A DNA stretch of 64,000 bases. Origin: Mangifera indica. Taxonomy: Eukaryota > Streptophyta > Magnoliopsida > Sapindales > Anacardiaceae. Made by a program: the position numbers and the translations under genes. Positions 46,018-58,000 of the stretch are shown here, piece after piece. The first letter of the stretch is position 1; each line of letters starts with the position of its first letter. Below the pieces are notes generated by a model that saw nothing but the letters and a program-made list of their open reading frames with translations, did no database searches and was not told the origin of the DNA. The stretch is from NCBI RefSeq assembly GCF_011075055.1, contig NC_058141.1, positions 1,798,001 to 1,862,000 of the forward strand. Direction: 5' to 3'.

Positions 46018-49000
46018 GAGAATCAATTAGACAAAATAGATAAGAGTTTTATGAACTCATCGAGATTTTGAGCATTTGTTCTAAAAGTTCAAAGAATTGA
46101 GTAATGAAAAAAATAGTATGATAAATAGTAATTCCAAAACTTCGTAACAAACCAGTATAGCAGAGAAGAGTAATTGAACTGTATTAGAAATGGTTAAGTC
46201 AATGAAGGCGCAAGCAAAACATCAAGTCACTTTGTGATGATATGATATTAATTGCTGCTTGAGTACTTAACCGATCGCCTACTAATCCAGTTGCTTCCAC
46301 TCCTTATGAGTTATGGTCAGGTAGAAAATCTAAGTTAATTGATAGCAACCTTAGTGGTTAGCAATGTCTATCCATAACTTTTTTCATAAATTTGAACAAT
46401 TAGGACTGAGAAGAAATGAATGTATCTTTATCAGATACGTTGAACACTCTAAAGGGTATGTGTTCATTAGGAAGGATTCCGTTGAAAGATTAACTAAACT
46501 TGTATTAGAGATACTACATTCATAGAGGATATTTTTCTAAATAGGGATGATGCTGATAAAAAGTTTCATGTAAATGAGATGAGAAAAGAACGAGGATGGA
46601 TATATTGTAACGACCATTAGTTGAATCTTAAGATATAAGACTTATACTTGTTCTAAATAGTGAGAGCAAATACAATTGAGTTCCAATCTATTTTGCATAG
46701 TGGGAGTAATGATCCTCAATTGCTTATTTCATTCATCTTAACCTAGTGGGAGCATTGAGATTAAGCTTTAATTTATTTCGAATAGTGGGAGCATTAATTC
46801 TCAATCGTATTGGAGTAGACGTCCGAAAGTATTCAAGTGACGTTTTTGAAGTAAAAACGAGGTTTTCATAACTACTTCCTAAGATGATGAAGAACCTAAA
46901 ATAATTGTCTTATCTCTTAATAGAAAAATTTTGAAATGCAATGAAAGAAGAGATGAGAATTAATTAGACAAAATAAATAAGAGTTTTATGAACTCACCGA
47001 GGTTTTGAGCATTTGTTCTAAAAGTTCAAGGAATTGAGTAATGAAAAAAATAGTATGATAAATAGTAATTCCAAAACTTCGTAACAAACCAGTGTAGCAG
47101 AGAAGAGTAATTGAACTCTATTAGAAATAGTTAAGTCAATGAAGGCGCAAGCAAAACATCAAGTCACTTTGTGATGATATGATATTAATTGCTGCTTGAG
47201 TACTTAACCGATCGCCTACTAATCCAGTTGCTTCCACTCCTTATGAGTTATGGTCAGGTAGAAAATCTAAGTTAATTGATAGCAACCTTAGTGGTTAGCA
47301 ATGTCTATCCATAACTTTTTTCATAAATTTGAACAATTAGGACTGAGAAGAAATGAATGTATCTTTATCAGATACGTTGAACACTCTAAAGGGTATGTGT
47401 TCATTAGGAAGGATTCCGTTGAAAGATTAACTAAACTTGTATTAGAGATACTACATTCATAGAGGATATTTTTCTAAATAGGGATGATGCTGATAAAAAG
47501 TTTCATGTAAATGAGATGAGAAAAGAACGAGGATGGATATATTGTAACGACCATTAGTTGAGTCTTAAGATATAAGACTTATACTTGTTCTAAATAGTGA
47601 GAGCAAATACAATTGAGTTTCAATCTATTTTGCATAGTGGGAGTAATGATTCTCAATTGCTTATTTCATTCATCTTAACCTAGTGGGAGCATTGAGATTA
47701 AACTTTAATTTATTTCGAATAGTGGGAGCATTAATTCTAAATCGTATTGGAGTAGACGTCCGAAAGTATTCAAGTGACGTTTTTGAAGTAAAAACGAGGT
47801 TTTCATAACCACTCCCTAAGATGATAAAGAACCTAAAATAATTGTCTTATCTCTTAATAGAAAAATTTTAAAATGCAGTGAAAGAAGAGATGAGAATCAA
47901 TTAGACAAAATAGATAAGAGTTTTATGAACTCATCGAGGTTTTGAGCATTTGTTCTAAAAGTTCAAGGAATTGAGTAATGAAAAAATAGTATGATAAATA
48001 GTAATTCCAAAACTTCGTAACAAACCAGTGTAGCAGAGAAGAGTAATTGAACTCTATTGGAAATGGTTAAGTCAATGAAGGCGCAAGCAAAACATCAAGT
48101 CACTTTGTGATGATATGATATTAATTGCTGCTTGAGTACTTAACCGATCGCCTACTAATCCAGTTGCTTCCACTCCTTATGAGTTATGGTCAGGTAGAAA
48201 ATCTAAGTTAATTGATAGCAACCTTAGTGGTTAGCAATGTCTATCCATAACTTTTTTCATAAATTTGAACAATTAGGACTGAGAAGAAATGAATGTATCT
48301 TTATCAGATACGTTGAACACTCTAAAGGGTACGTGTTCATTAGGAAGGATTCCGTTGAAAGATTAACTAAACTTGTATTAGAGATACTACATTCATAGAG
48401 GATATTTTTCTAAATAGGGATGATGCTGATAAAAAGTTTCATGTAAATGAGATGAGAAAAGAACGAGGATGGATATATTGTAACGACCATTAGTTGAGTC
48501 TTAAGATATAAGACTTATACTTGTTCTAAATAGTGAGAGCAAATACAATTGAGTTTCAATCTATTTTGCATAGTGGGAGTAATGATTCTCAATTGCTTAT
48601 TTCATTCATCTTAACCTAGTGGGAGCATTGAGATTAAGCTTTAATTTATTTTGAATAGTGGGAGCATTAATTCTCAATCGTATTGGAGTAGACGTCCGAA
48701 AGTATTCAAGTGACGTTTTTGAGGTAAAAACGAGGTTTTCATAACCACTTCCTAAGATGATAAAGAACCTAAAATAATTGTCTTTTCTCTTAATAGAAAA
48801 ATTTTGAAAGGCAGTGAAAGAAGAGATGAGAATCAATTAGACAAAATAGATAAGAGTTTTATGAACTCATCGAGGTTTTGAGCATTTGTTCTAAAAGTTC
48901 AAGGAATTGAGTAATGAAAAAATAGTATGATAAATAGTAATTCCAAAACATCGTAACAAACCAGTGTAGCAGAGAAGAGTAATTGAACTCTATTAGAAAT

Positions 49001-52000
49001 GGTTAAGTCAATGAAGGCGCAAGCAAAACATCAAGTCACTTTGTGATGATATGATATTTATTGCTGCTTGAGTACTTAACCGATTGCCTACTAATCCAAT
49101 TGCTTCCACTCCTTATGAGTTATGGTCAGGTAGAAAATCTAAGTTAATTGATAACAACCTTAATGGTTAGCAATGTCTATCCATAACTTTTTTCATAAAT
49201 TTGAACAATTAGGACTGAGAAGAAATGAATGTATCTTTATCAGATACGTTGAACACTCTAAAGGGTATGTGTTAATTAGGAAGGATTCCGTTGAAAGATT
49301 AACTAAACTTGTATTAGAGATACTACATTCATAGAGGATATTTTTCTAAATAGGGATGATGCTGATAAAAAGTTTCATGTAAATGAGATGAGAAAAGAAC
49401 GAGGATGGATATATTGTAACGACCATTAGTTGAGTCTTAAGATATAAGACTTATACTTGTTCTAAATAGTGAGAGCAAATACAATTGAGTTCCAATCTAT
49501 TTTGCATAGTGGGAGTAATGATCCTCAATTGCTTATTTCATTCATCTTAACCTAGTGGGAGCATTGAGATTAAGCTTTAATTTATTTCGAATAGTGAGAG
49601 CATTAATTCTCAATTGTATTAGAGTAGACGTCCGAAAGTATTCAAGTGACGTTTTTGAAGTAAAAACGAGGTTTTCATAACTACTCCCTAAGATGATGAA
49701 GAACCTAAAATAATTGTCTTATCTCTTAATAGAAAAATTTTGAAATGCAATGAAAGAAGAGATGAGAATTAATTAGACAAAATCAATAAGAGTTTTATGA
49801 ACTCACCGAGGTTTTGAGCATTTGTTCTAAAAGTTCAAGGAATTGAGTAATGAAAAAAATAGTATGATAAATAGTAATTCCAAAACTTCGTAACAAACCA
49901 GTGTAGCAGAGAAGAGTAATTGAACTCTATTAGAAATAGTTAAGTCAATGAAGGCGCAAGCAAAACATCAAGTCACTTTGTGATGATATGATATTAATTG
50001 CTGCTTGAGTACTTAACCGATCGCCTACTAATCCAGTTGCTTCCACTCCTTATGAGTTATGGTCAGGTAGAAAATCTAAGTTAATTGATAGCAACCTTAG
50101 TGGTTAGCAATGTCTATCCATAACTTTTTTCATAAATTTGAACAATTAGGACTGAGAAGAAATGAATGTATCTTTATCAGATACGTTGAACACTCTAAAG
50201 GGTATGTGTTCATTAGGAAGGATTCCGTTGAAAGATTAACTAAACTTGTATTAGAGATACTACATTCATAGAGGATATTTTTCTAAATAGGGATGATGCT
50301 GATAAAAAGTTTCATGTAAATGAGATGAGAAAAGAACGAGGATGGATATATTGTAACGACCATTAGTTGAGTCTTAAGATATAAGACTTATACTTGTTCT
50401 AAATAGTGAGAGCAAATACAATTGAGTTTCAATCTATTTTGCATAGTGGGAGTAATGATTCTCAATTGCTTATTTCATTCATCTTAACCTAGTGGGAGCA
50501 TTGAGATTAAACTTTAATTTATTTCGAATAGTGGGAGCATTAATTCTAAATCGTATTGGAGTAGACGTCCGAAAGTATTCAAGTGACGTTTTTGAAGTAA
50601 AAACGAGGTTTTCATAACCACTCCCTAAGATGATAAAGAACCTAAAATAATTGTCTTATCTCTTAATAGAAAAATTTTAAAATGCAGTGAAAGAAGAGAT
50701 GAGAATCAATTAGACAAAATAGATAAGAGTTTTATGAACTCATCGAGGTTTTGAGCATTTGTTCTAAAAGTTCAAGGAATTGAGTAATGAAAAAATAGTA
50801 TGATAAATAGTAATTCCAAAACTTCGTAACAAACCAGTGTAGCAGAGAAGAGTAATTGAACTCTATTGGAAATGGTTAAGTCAATGAAGGCGCAAGCAAA
50901 ACATCAAGTCACTTTGTGATGATATGATATTAATTGCTGCTTGAGTACTTAACCGATCGCCTACTAATCTAGTTGCTTCCACTCCTTATGAGTTATGGTC
51001 AGGTAGAAAATCTAAGTTAATTGATAGCAACCTTAGTGGTTAGCAATGTCTATCCATAACTTTTTTCATAAATTTGAACAATTAGGACTGAGAAGAAATG
51101 AATGTATCTTTATCAGATACGTTGAACACTCTAAAGGGTACGTGTTCATTAGGAAGGATTCCGTTGAAAGATTAACTAAACTTGTATTAGAGATACTACA
51201 TTCATAGAGGATATTTTTCTAAATAGGGATGATGCTGATAAAAAGTTTCATGTAAATGAGATGAGAAAAGAACGAGGATGGATATATTGTAACGACCATT
51301 AGTTGAGTCTTAAGATATAAGACTTATACTTGTTCTAAATAGTGAGAGCAAATACAATTGAGTTTCAATCTATTTTGCATAGTGGGAGTAATGATTCTCA
51401 ATTGCTTATTTCATTCATCTTAACCTAGTGGGAGCATTGAGATTAAACTTTAATTTATTTCGAATAGTGGGAGCATTAATTCTAAATCGTATTAGAGTAG
51501 ACGTCCGAAAGTATTCAAGTGACGTTTTTGAAGTAAAAACGAGGTTTTCATAACCACTCCCTAAGATGATAAAGAACCTAAAATAATTGTCTTATCTCTT
51601 AATAGAAAAATTTTAAAATGCAGTGAAAGAAGAGATGAGAATCAATTAGACAAAATAGATAAGAGTTTTATAAACTCATCGAGGTTTTGAGCATTTGTTC
51701 TAAAAGTTCAAGGAATTGAGTAATGCAAAAATAGTATGATAAATAGTAATTCCAAAACTTCGTAACAAACCAGTGTAGCAGAGAAGAGTAATTGAACTCT
51801 ATTGGAAATGGTTAAGTCAATGAAGGCGCAAGCAAAACATCAAGTCACTTTGTGATGATATGATATTAATTGCTGCTTGAGTACTTAACCGATCGCCTAC
51901 TAATCCAGTTGCTTCCACTCCTTATGAGTTATGGTCAGGTAGAAAATCTAAGTTAATTGATAGCAACCTTAGTGGTTAGCAATGTCTATCCATAACTTTT

Positions 52001-54442
52001 TTCATAAATTTGAACAATTAGGACTGAGAAGAAATGAATGTATCTTTATCAGATACGTTGAACACTCTAAAGGGTACGTGTTCATTAGGAAGGATTCCGT
52101 TGAAAGATTAACTAAACTTGTATTAGAGATACTACATTCATAGAGGATATTTTTCTAAATAGGGATGATGCTGATAAAAAGTTTCATGTAAATGAGATGA
52201 GAAAAGAACGAGGATGGATATATTGTAACGACCATTAGTTGAGTCTTAAGATATAAGACTTATACTTGTTCTAAATAGTGAGAGCAAATACAATTGAGTT
52301 TCAATCTATTTTGCATAGTGGGAGTAATGATTCTCAATTGCTTATTTCATTCATCTTAACCTAGTGGGAGCATTGAGATTAAGCTTTAATTTATTTTGAA
52401 TAGTGGGAGCATTAATTCTCAATCGTATTGGAGTAGACGTCCGAAAGTATTCAAGTGACGTTTTTGAAGTAAAAACGAGGTTTTCATAACCACTTCCTAA
52501 GATGATAAAGAACCTAAAATAATTGTCTTTTCTCTTAATAGAAAAATTTTGAAAGGCAGTGAAAGAAGAGATGAGAATCAATTAGACAAAATAGATAAGA
52601 GTTTTATGAACTCATCGAGGTTTTGAGCATTTGTTCTAAAAGTTCAAGGAATTGAGTAATGAAAAAATAGTATGATAAATAGTAATTCCAAAACTTCGTA
52701 ACAAACCAGTGTAGCAGAGAAGAGTAATTGAACTCTATTAGAAATGGTTAAGTCAATGAAGGCGCAAGCAAAACATCAAGTCACTTTGTGATGATATGAT
52801 ATTTATTGCTGCTTGAGTACTTAACCGATTGCCTACTAATCCAATTGCTTCCACTCCTTATGAGTTATGGTCAGGTAGAAAATCTAAGTTAATTGATAGC
52901 AACCTTAGTGGTTAGCAATGTCTATCCATAACTTTTTTCATAAATTTGAACAATTAGGATTGAGAAGAAATGAATGTATCTTTATCAGATACGTTGAACA
53001 CTCTAAAAGGTACGTGTTCATTAGGAAGGATTCCGTTGAAAGATTAACTAAACTTGTATTAGAGATACTACATTCATAGAGGATATTTTTCTAAATAGGG
53101 ATGATGCTGATAAAAAGTTTTATCTAAATGAGATGAGAAAAGAACGAGGATGGTTATATTGTAACGACCATTAGTTGAGTCTTAAGATATAAGACTTATA
53201 CTTGTTCTAAATAGTGAGAGCAAATACAATTGAGTTCCAATCTATTTTGCATAGTGGGAGTAATGATCCTCAATTGCTTATTTCATTCATCTTAACCTAG
53301 TGGGAGCATTGAGATTAAACTTTAATTTATTTCGAATAGTGGGAGCATTAATTCTCAATCGTATTGGAGTAGACATCCGAAAGTATTCAAGTGACGTTTT
53401 TGAAGTAAAAACGAGGTTTTCATAACCACTCCCTAAGATGATAAAGAACCTAAAATAATTGTCTTATCTCTTAATAGAAAAATTTTGAAATGCAGTGAAA
53501 GAAGAGATGAGAATCAATTAGACAAAATAGATAAGAGTTTTATGAACTCATCGAGGTTTTGAGCATTTGTTCTAAAAGTTCAAGGAATTGAGTAATGAAA
53601 AAATAGTATGATAAATAGTAATTCCAAAACTTCGTAACAAACCAGTGTAGCAGGGAAGAGTAATTGAACTCTATTGGAAATGGTTAAGTCAATGAAGGCG
53701 CAAGCAAAACATCAAGTCACTTTGTGATGATATGATATTAATTGCTGCTTGAGTACTTAACCGATTGCCTACTAATCCAGTTGCTTCCACTCCTTATGAG
53801 TTATGGTCAGGTAGAAAATCTAAGTTAATTGATAGCAACCTTAGTGGTTAGCAATGTCTATCCATAACTTTTTTCATAAATTTGAACAATTAGGACTGAG
53901 AAGAAATGAATGTATCTTTATCAGATACGTTGAACACTCTAAAGGGTATGTGTTCATTAAGAAGGATTCCGTTGAAAGATTAACTAAACTTGTATTAGAG
54001 ATACTACATTCATAGATGATATTTTTCTAAATAGGGATGATGCTGATAAAAAGTTTATCTGAATGAGATGAGAAAAGAACGAGGATGGATATATTGTAAC
54101 GACCATTAGTTGAGTCTTAAGATATAAGACTTATACTTGTTCTAAATAGTGAAAGCAAATACAATTGAGTTCCAATCTATTTTGGATAGTGGGAGTAATG
54201 ATCCTCAATTACTTATTCATTCATCTTAACCTAGTGGGAGCATTGAAATTAAACTTTAATTTATTTCGAATAGTGGGAGCATTAATTCTCAATCGTGTTA
54301 GAGTAGACGTCCGAAAGTATTCAAGTGATGTTTTTGAAGTAAAAACGAGGTTTTCATGACCACTCTCTAAGATGATGAAGAACCTAAAATAATTATCTTA
54401 TCTTTTAATAGAAAAATTTTGAAATGCAGTGGAAGAAGAGAT
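46018..54442 (+). repeat. Nine tandem ~936-bp copies of an integrase-to-RT segment
   Basis: Unit starts (GAGAATCAATTAG or close variants) at 46018, 46955, 47892, 48828, 49764, 50701, 51637, 52573 and 53509; the array ends at about 54442. Spacing is 936-937 bp. Each unit covers the C-terminal half of the copia integrase (ENQLDKIDKS at its start, then TPYELWSGRKSK and HSKGY), a linker, and the first codons of the RT region (AVKEEM), and then returns to integrase. All units share the same stops and frame disruptions. Copies differ from each other by only a few percent. The identical 76-codon antisense ORFs at 48606-48836 and 52351-52581 are by-products of the repetition. Confidence 0.95.
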
Positions 54443-55530
54443 GAAATACAAAAAAAACAAACAAATTCTAGGTTTTGGTTGACTTACCGCTAGATCGAAA
54501 ATTCATTGAGAATGAATGAGTTTCCTGAATTAGTCGTAAGACAGATGACTTAATAAATAGATATAATTTCACTTTATAGCGAAAATCTATACCTAATGAG
54601 AAGGTATAGATTGTGTAGAAGAATATGTTTGTCATTTATAAGATTTACTTCAATATGTTTAATTCTAGCTGTAATAACACATTTGAATTTAGAATTACAC
54701 CAGATGAATGTTAAGACAATTTTCTTTAGTGGAAAACTTGACAAAGAAATCTATATGAAATGACATATAACTCTCGTTGTTATAGGTTTGAAGTGTAAAG
54801 TATGCGAGCTTCAAAGACATTGAATAACCTAAAACTGTCATCCAGATACTGGTACTTGAAATTTGAAATGATTTCATAAGTGTTAATACCTTATGACTTT
54901 GTAATGATTAATCAAGACCATCATGTTTATGTGACAAAATCTGATGAAAAATTTATAATTCTATTAATATGTGTGATGATGTATAGATAGCGAGAAATAA
55001 TTTGAAGTGATAGTCATCAAAGGATGGTTGTCCATATTTTTTGACTTGCAGGATGTGGAAAAACAAATCACATATTGTGAATTTATATTTAGAGGAATTG
55101 TTCAAAGAAACTTTTGACTCTATTATAAGAGCATAATATTCAAAAGGTTTTAGAACAATCCAATATGGTATACTGTGAACTCGATGATATTCATGTGTTA
55201 AATGACGAATTGTTGAGCCAAAAGAGATATGTCTCAAAACTTAAGATAGAAGCAGAGAAATGTCAAAGGTTACCTATTCAAATGCCATCAGATGTATTAT
55301 GTATGCTATGGTGCGTACATGTCCAGATATTTATTTTTGTTATTGGGCTGGTTAGTCGATATAAGTAAATGTTGAAAGAGCATTGGAAGACTGTATATAG
55401 AATTTTGATATTTAAGAAGCTCTATGGATGATTGATTATGTGATTAAAGATCAAATTTGTTTTTGATTGACTATTGAGATGCTAGTTGGGGAAGTGTTTT
55501 TAAACCAACGCAAATTAAATTATGGCTAAA
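54443..55530 (+). pseudogene. Copia reverse transcriptase remnant
   Basis: Starts in the RT N-terminal region directly after the array. Recognisable pieces are LTARSKIH near 54480, the EGID-like block near 54600, the segment equivalent to 'DVKTAFLNG' near 54700, RYWYLKFE near 54845, and the catalytic YVDD block near 54968-54980, which is broken by a one-base shift. Numerous stops. Not functional. Confidence 0.75.
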
Positions 55531-55960
55531 TTTTCTTACTCCAAAAGGGCCTATATCTTGGAGTGATAAGAAACAGAGATGCGTAGCTGTATCCACATCG
55601 GAAGCCTAGTATATAACCTGTTCAGTAAATATGCAAGAAACTATTTGGTTAAGAAGATTCTTCGTGAATCTGAGTAAACAAGATAATATTGTTGGAGCAA
55701 TGGTTGTCTGTTGAAATAAAAGATTCTAAATTGTTATAAGATAACCAAACGTATCGACACTAGACACAACATAATAAAAGACTCCATTTCTAAGAGGAAA
55801 ATGAATGTACAATATAATTCTACGCATTGTATGGTCACTGATCCTTTGATCAAGATTGTTCCAAGAAAAGTATTTATTGCACATGTTAAATTTCTTAGAT
55901 TGCGTAGACTATGATTGATAAATGTTGAGCTTATATATTGTACCGGTGACACAACATCGA
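55531..55960 (+). pseudogene. Copia RNase H remnant
   Basis: ISWSDKKQRCVAVSTSEA near 55552-55605 followed by a stop, then ETIWLRRFFVNLS near 55638. These match the RNase H region of copia polyproteins. After about 55960 a non-coding stretch of ~1.1 kb leads to the purine tract. Confidence 0.8.
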
Positions 55961-57036
55961 AAACCATAAATTTAAGTTTATTTTATGTTTTGAACTTACG
56001 TCCCAAAATTTTTGGGTTTTCACTGCATTAACATCGTTTTTAGCTTAACAAGATTGTAATGTCACACAAGTTAGAGATTGACTTACTCACACGAGCAATC
56101 GCCTTTGGCGTTGAAAGAGCGAACAAAGATGAAACATTATTCTTGAGAAATGTGATGCTGAAAGAGTATACCAATGAGAGATAAATTTTTTAAGAAAAGA
56201 TTTATTGAAATAAAAATGTCGCCTTGATGATTGATCAAGATGAAGTCATGAATAAATACATTTGAAAATGATCGATTTGGATTCTCCACGTCTAAATAAC
56301 TTGTGAATGTCAGATATGAGTTCCTAATATAGATAAATAACTTCAAGTGTGAAGATGATTAAGAACTCAGGTTAGACGCTAGGTGTAGTGACTGAACTAA
56401 GATCTGTACAGTGTTGTGAATGACATTTGAGAAAATACACACTGTAGCACATGATTCATACCATATGTGCATAAGTAAGACGACTAGTTAAAGTAGTGAG
56501 AGGATGAATCCCTGCTCCCTCACTGTGTGAGACTTTATGAGGATTACCTCATGTTGATACCCTTTGACTCTTTACTGTTGTTCGATATTTACTTCTAGTG
56601 TTGTTATCTTAACTTGAAACATATGACCACGCATGATTCGGTCTATAGAACATGACTAGAAAAGTAGCTAAATTTAAATTGAGAATTTCGAATAGAAGAG
56701 GAAGACTTATTTATTACGTGTGTCCATTGGTCGGCCGATCATATCACTCATATGGAGATTAGACTTGATCATGGATACATAAAAAAATAACACAATGATA
56801 AATGAAAGATTAAAGGAAGTTAGTGCTATCGAATAAGTTTGGGGTGCTGGGAGCCTAACACTTTATTTTTGTTTTATTCGGATTGAAGCGGCTATGCTAT
56901 TCCTAACAGATGTATAGTATTTAGCTCCCAAGTGCAGGTTACTCGCGAGGTCGCATGACACATTTGTAAGTATGAAACGTACCGCTATATGAGATTTATG
57001 TAGCTAAGTATTTGGTTCAGGTCTTTCGTCATGTGT

Positions 57037-57046
57037 GAGTGGGAGA
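57037..57046 (+). other. Polypurine tract
   Basis: GAGTGGGAGA directly before the 3' LTR, the expected primer for plus-strand synthesis. Confidence 0.85.
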
Positions 57047-57418
57047 TATTGGTTACGGGTCTACCCATGACAGATCGACCTGACCTGGTTTAATATAACT
57101 GTCATGGGTAGTTATGAGAAGGAGTTGGAGGGCAATTAAACATATATAAATTATCCAAACTGCCTCCTCATTGAGAATTACGTTATTTTAAAAAAAAAAA
57201 GGTCTCTCCTCTCTTCTTCTGCAAAAACCAAAAATACACAGTAAATTCGTCTCCCAAAATGAAAAGCAATACGTGGGCAAATGATGTCGTGAAAATAGAC
57301 TAACATCAACACCTTATACAGTATTCGAAGACGTTTCATCGAAAATTAATACGGGTACACAAAATCCTTATTTATAGAATTCATAGAATTTGATCATAAC
57401 ATTCATTTATTCTCAACA
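57047..57418 (+). repeat. 3' LTR
   Basis: Begins TATTGGTTACGGG and ends TTCTCAACA. Aligns along its whole length with the 5' LTR. Ends 582 bp before the CRR3 start codon in the same orientation. Confidence 0.92.
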
Positions 57419-57423
57419 GAAAA

Positions 57424-58000
57424 TATGGTTAAAATCACCTTATAATGATGCGATTTCATTGAAATCATATCAAAGTGATCTAATTTAATCAAAATTACAC
57501 CATTGTGGTACGATTCCAACTACAATTATATTAAAATTTTGACCAAAACTATATTAAAATGATGTAATTTCAATTGAAATCACATCAATCCACTACAGTT
57601 AAATGGTGTATTATTAATTGCCTTTCCATTTTATTTTACTAAATAATATTAATAATATTGTAGATATAAATAATAAATATAAATTTATAAATAAATAATA
57701 ATATATTATTATATAATTAAATATTATTTTATTTTTAATTTAAAATTATTTAATTATATAATAATATTTCATCAATTATACACCCGGAACTGGTATATTA
57801 ACATTAAATATCCCAATTTCAGAATTTCGGTAGATACACGTTAAATATCTTTGTCCAGGTGTGAACAGATGCATATGAGATATTGTACCTTGTGCTACAA
57901 ATGTTGTACTCCAAATCCTTTTAATATAATTTCAAGATATTTATTTTCCAACCAGGGTTCACTTTCTTCAACAGAAACCAGACGCTAAAACTCCTCCATC
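57424..58000 (+). promoter_or_regulatory. 5' flank of CRR3
   Basis: Contains degenerate 'gatgtgatttcaattgaaatcatatcaa' repeats (57430-57600), a palindromic MITE (about 57650-57785) and, next to the gene, a mixed-composition region likely to hold the promoter and 5' UTR (57800-58000). No TATA box called. Confidence 0.4.

Larger units (their letters stand above)
42615..57423 (+). mobile_element. Ty1/copia-type LTR retrotransposon, 14.8 kb, degenerate and internally expanded
   Basis: Element 42620-57418 flanked by the 5-bp direct repeat GAAAA (42615-42619 and 57419-57423). LTRs of 375 and 372 bp, primer-binding site just inside the 5' LTR, purine-rich tract before the 3' LTR. Coding remnants occur in the order gag, protease, integrase, reverse transcriptase, RNase H, all on the plus strand; integrase before RT defines copia. 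Every domain is full of stops and frameshifts. The excess length comes from nine tandem ~936-bp units at 46018-54442; without eight of them the element would be about 7.3 kb. LTRs differ by very roughly 12% (counted by eye, mostly transitions), so the insertion is old. Confidence 0.93.

Noticed and set aside
48606..52581. Two identical 76-aa minus-strand ORFs as a duplicated small gene
   Set aside because: They are antisense reading frames within tandem units four periods apart and carry no domain.
46018..54442. CRISPR-like or rDNA-type array
   Set aside because: Units are 936 bp, lack spacers and encode a degenerate integrase segment, so this is a retroelement-derived tandem repeat.
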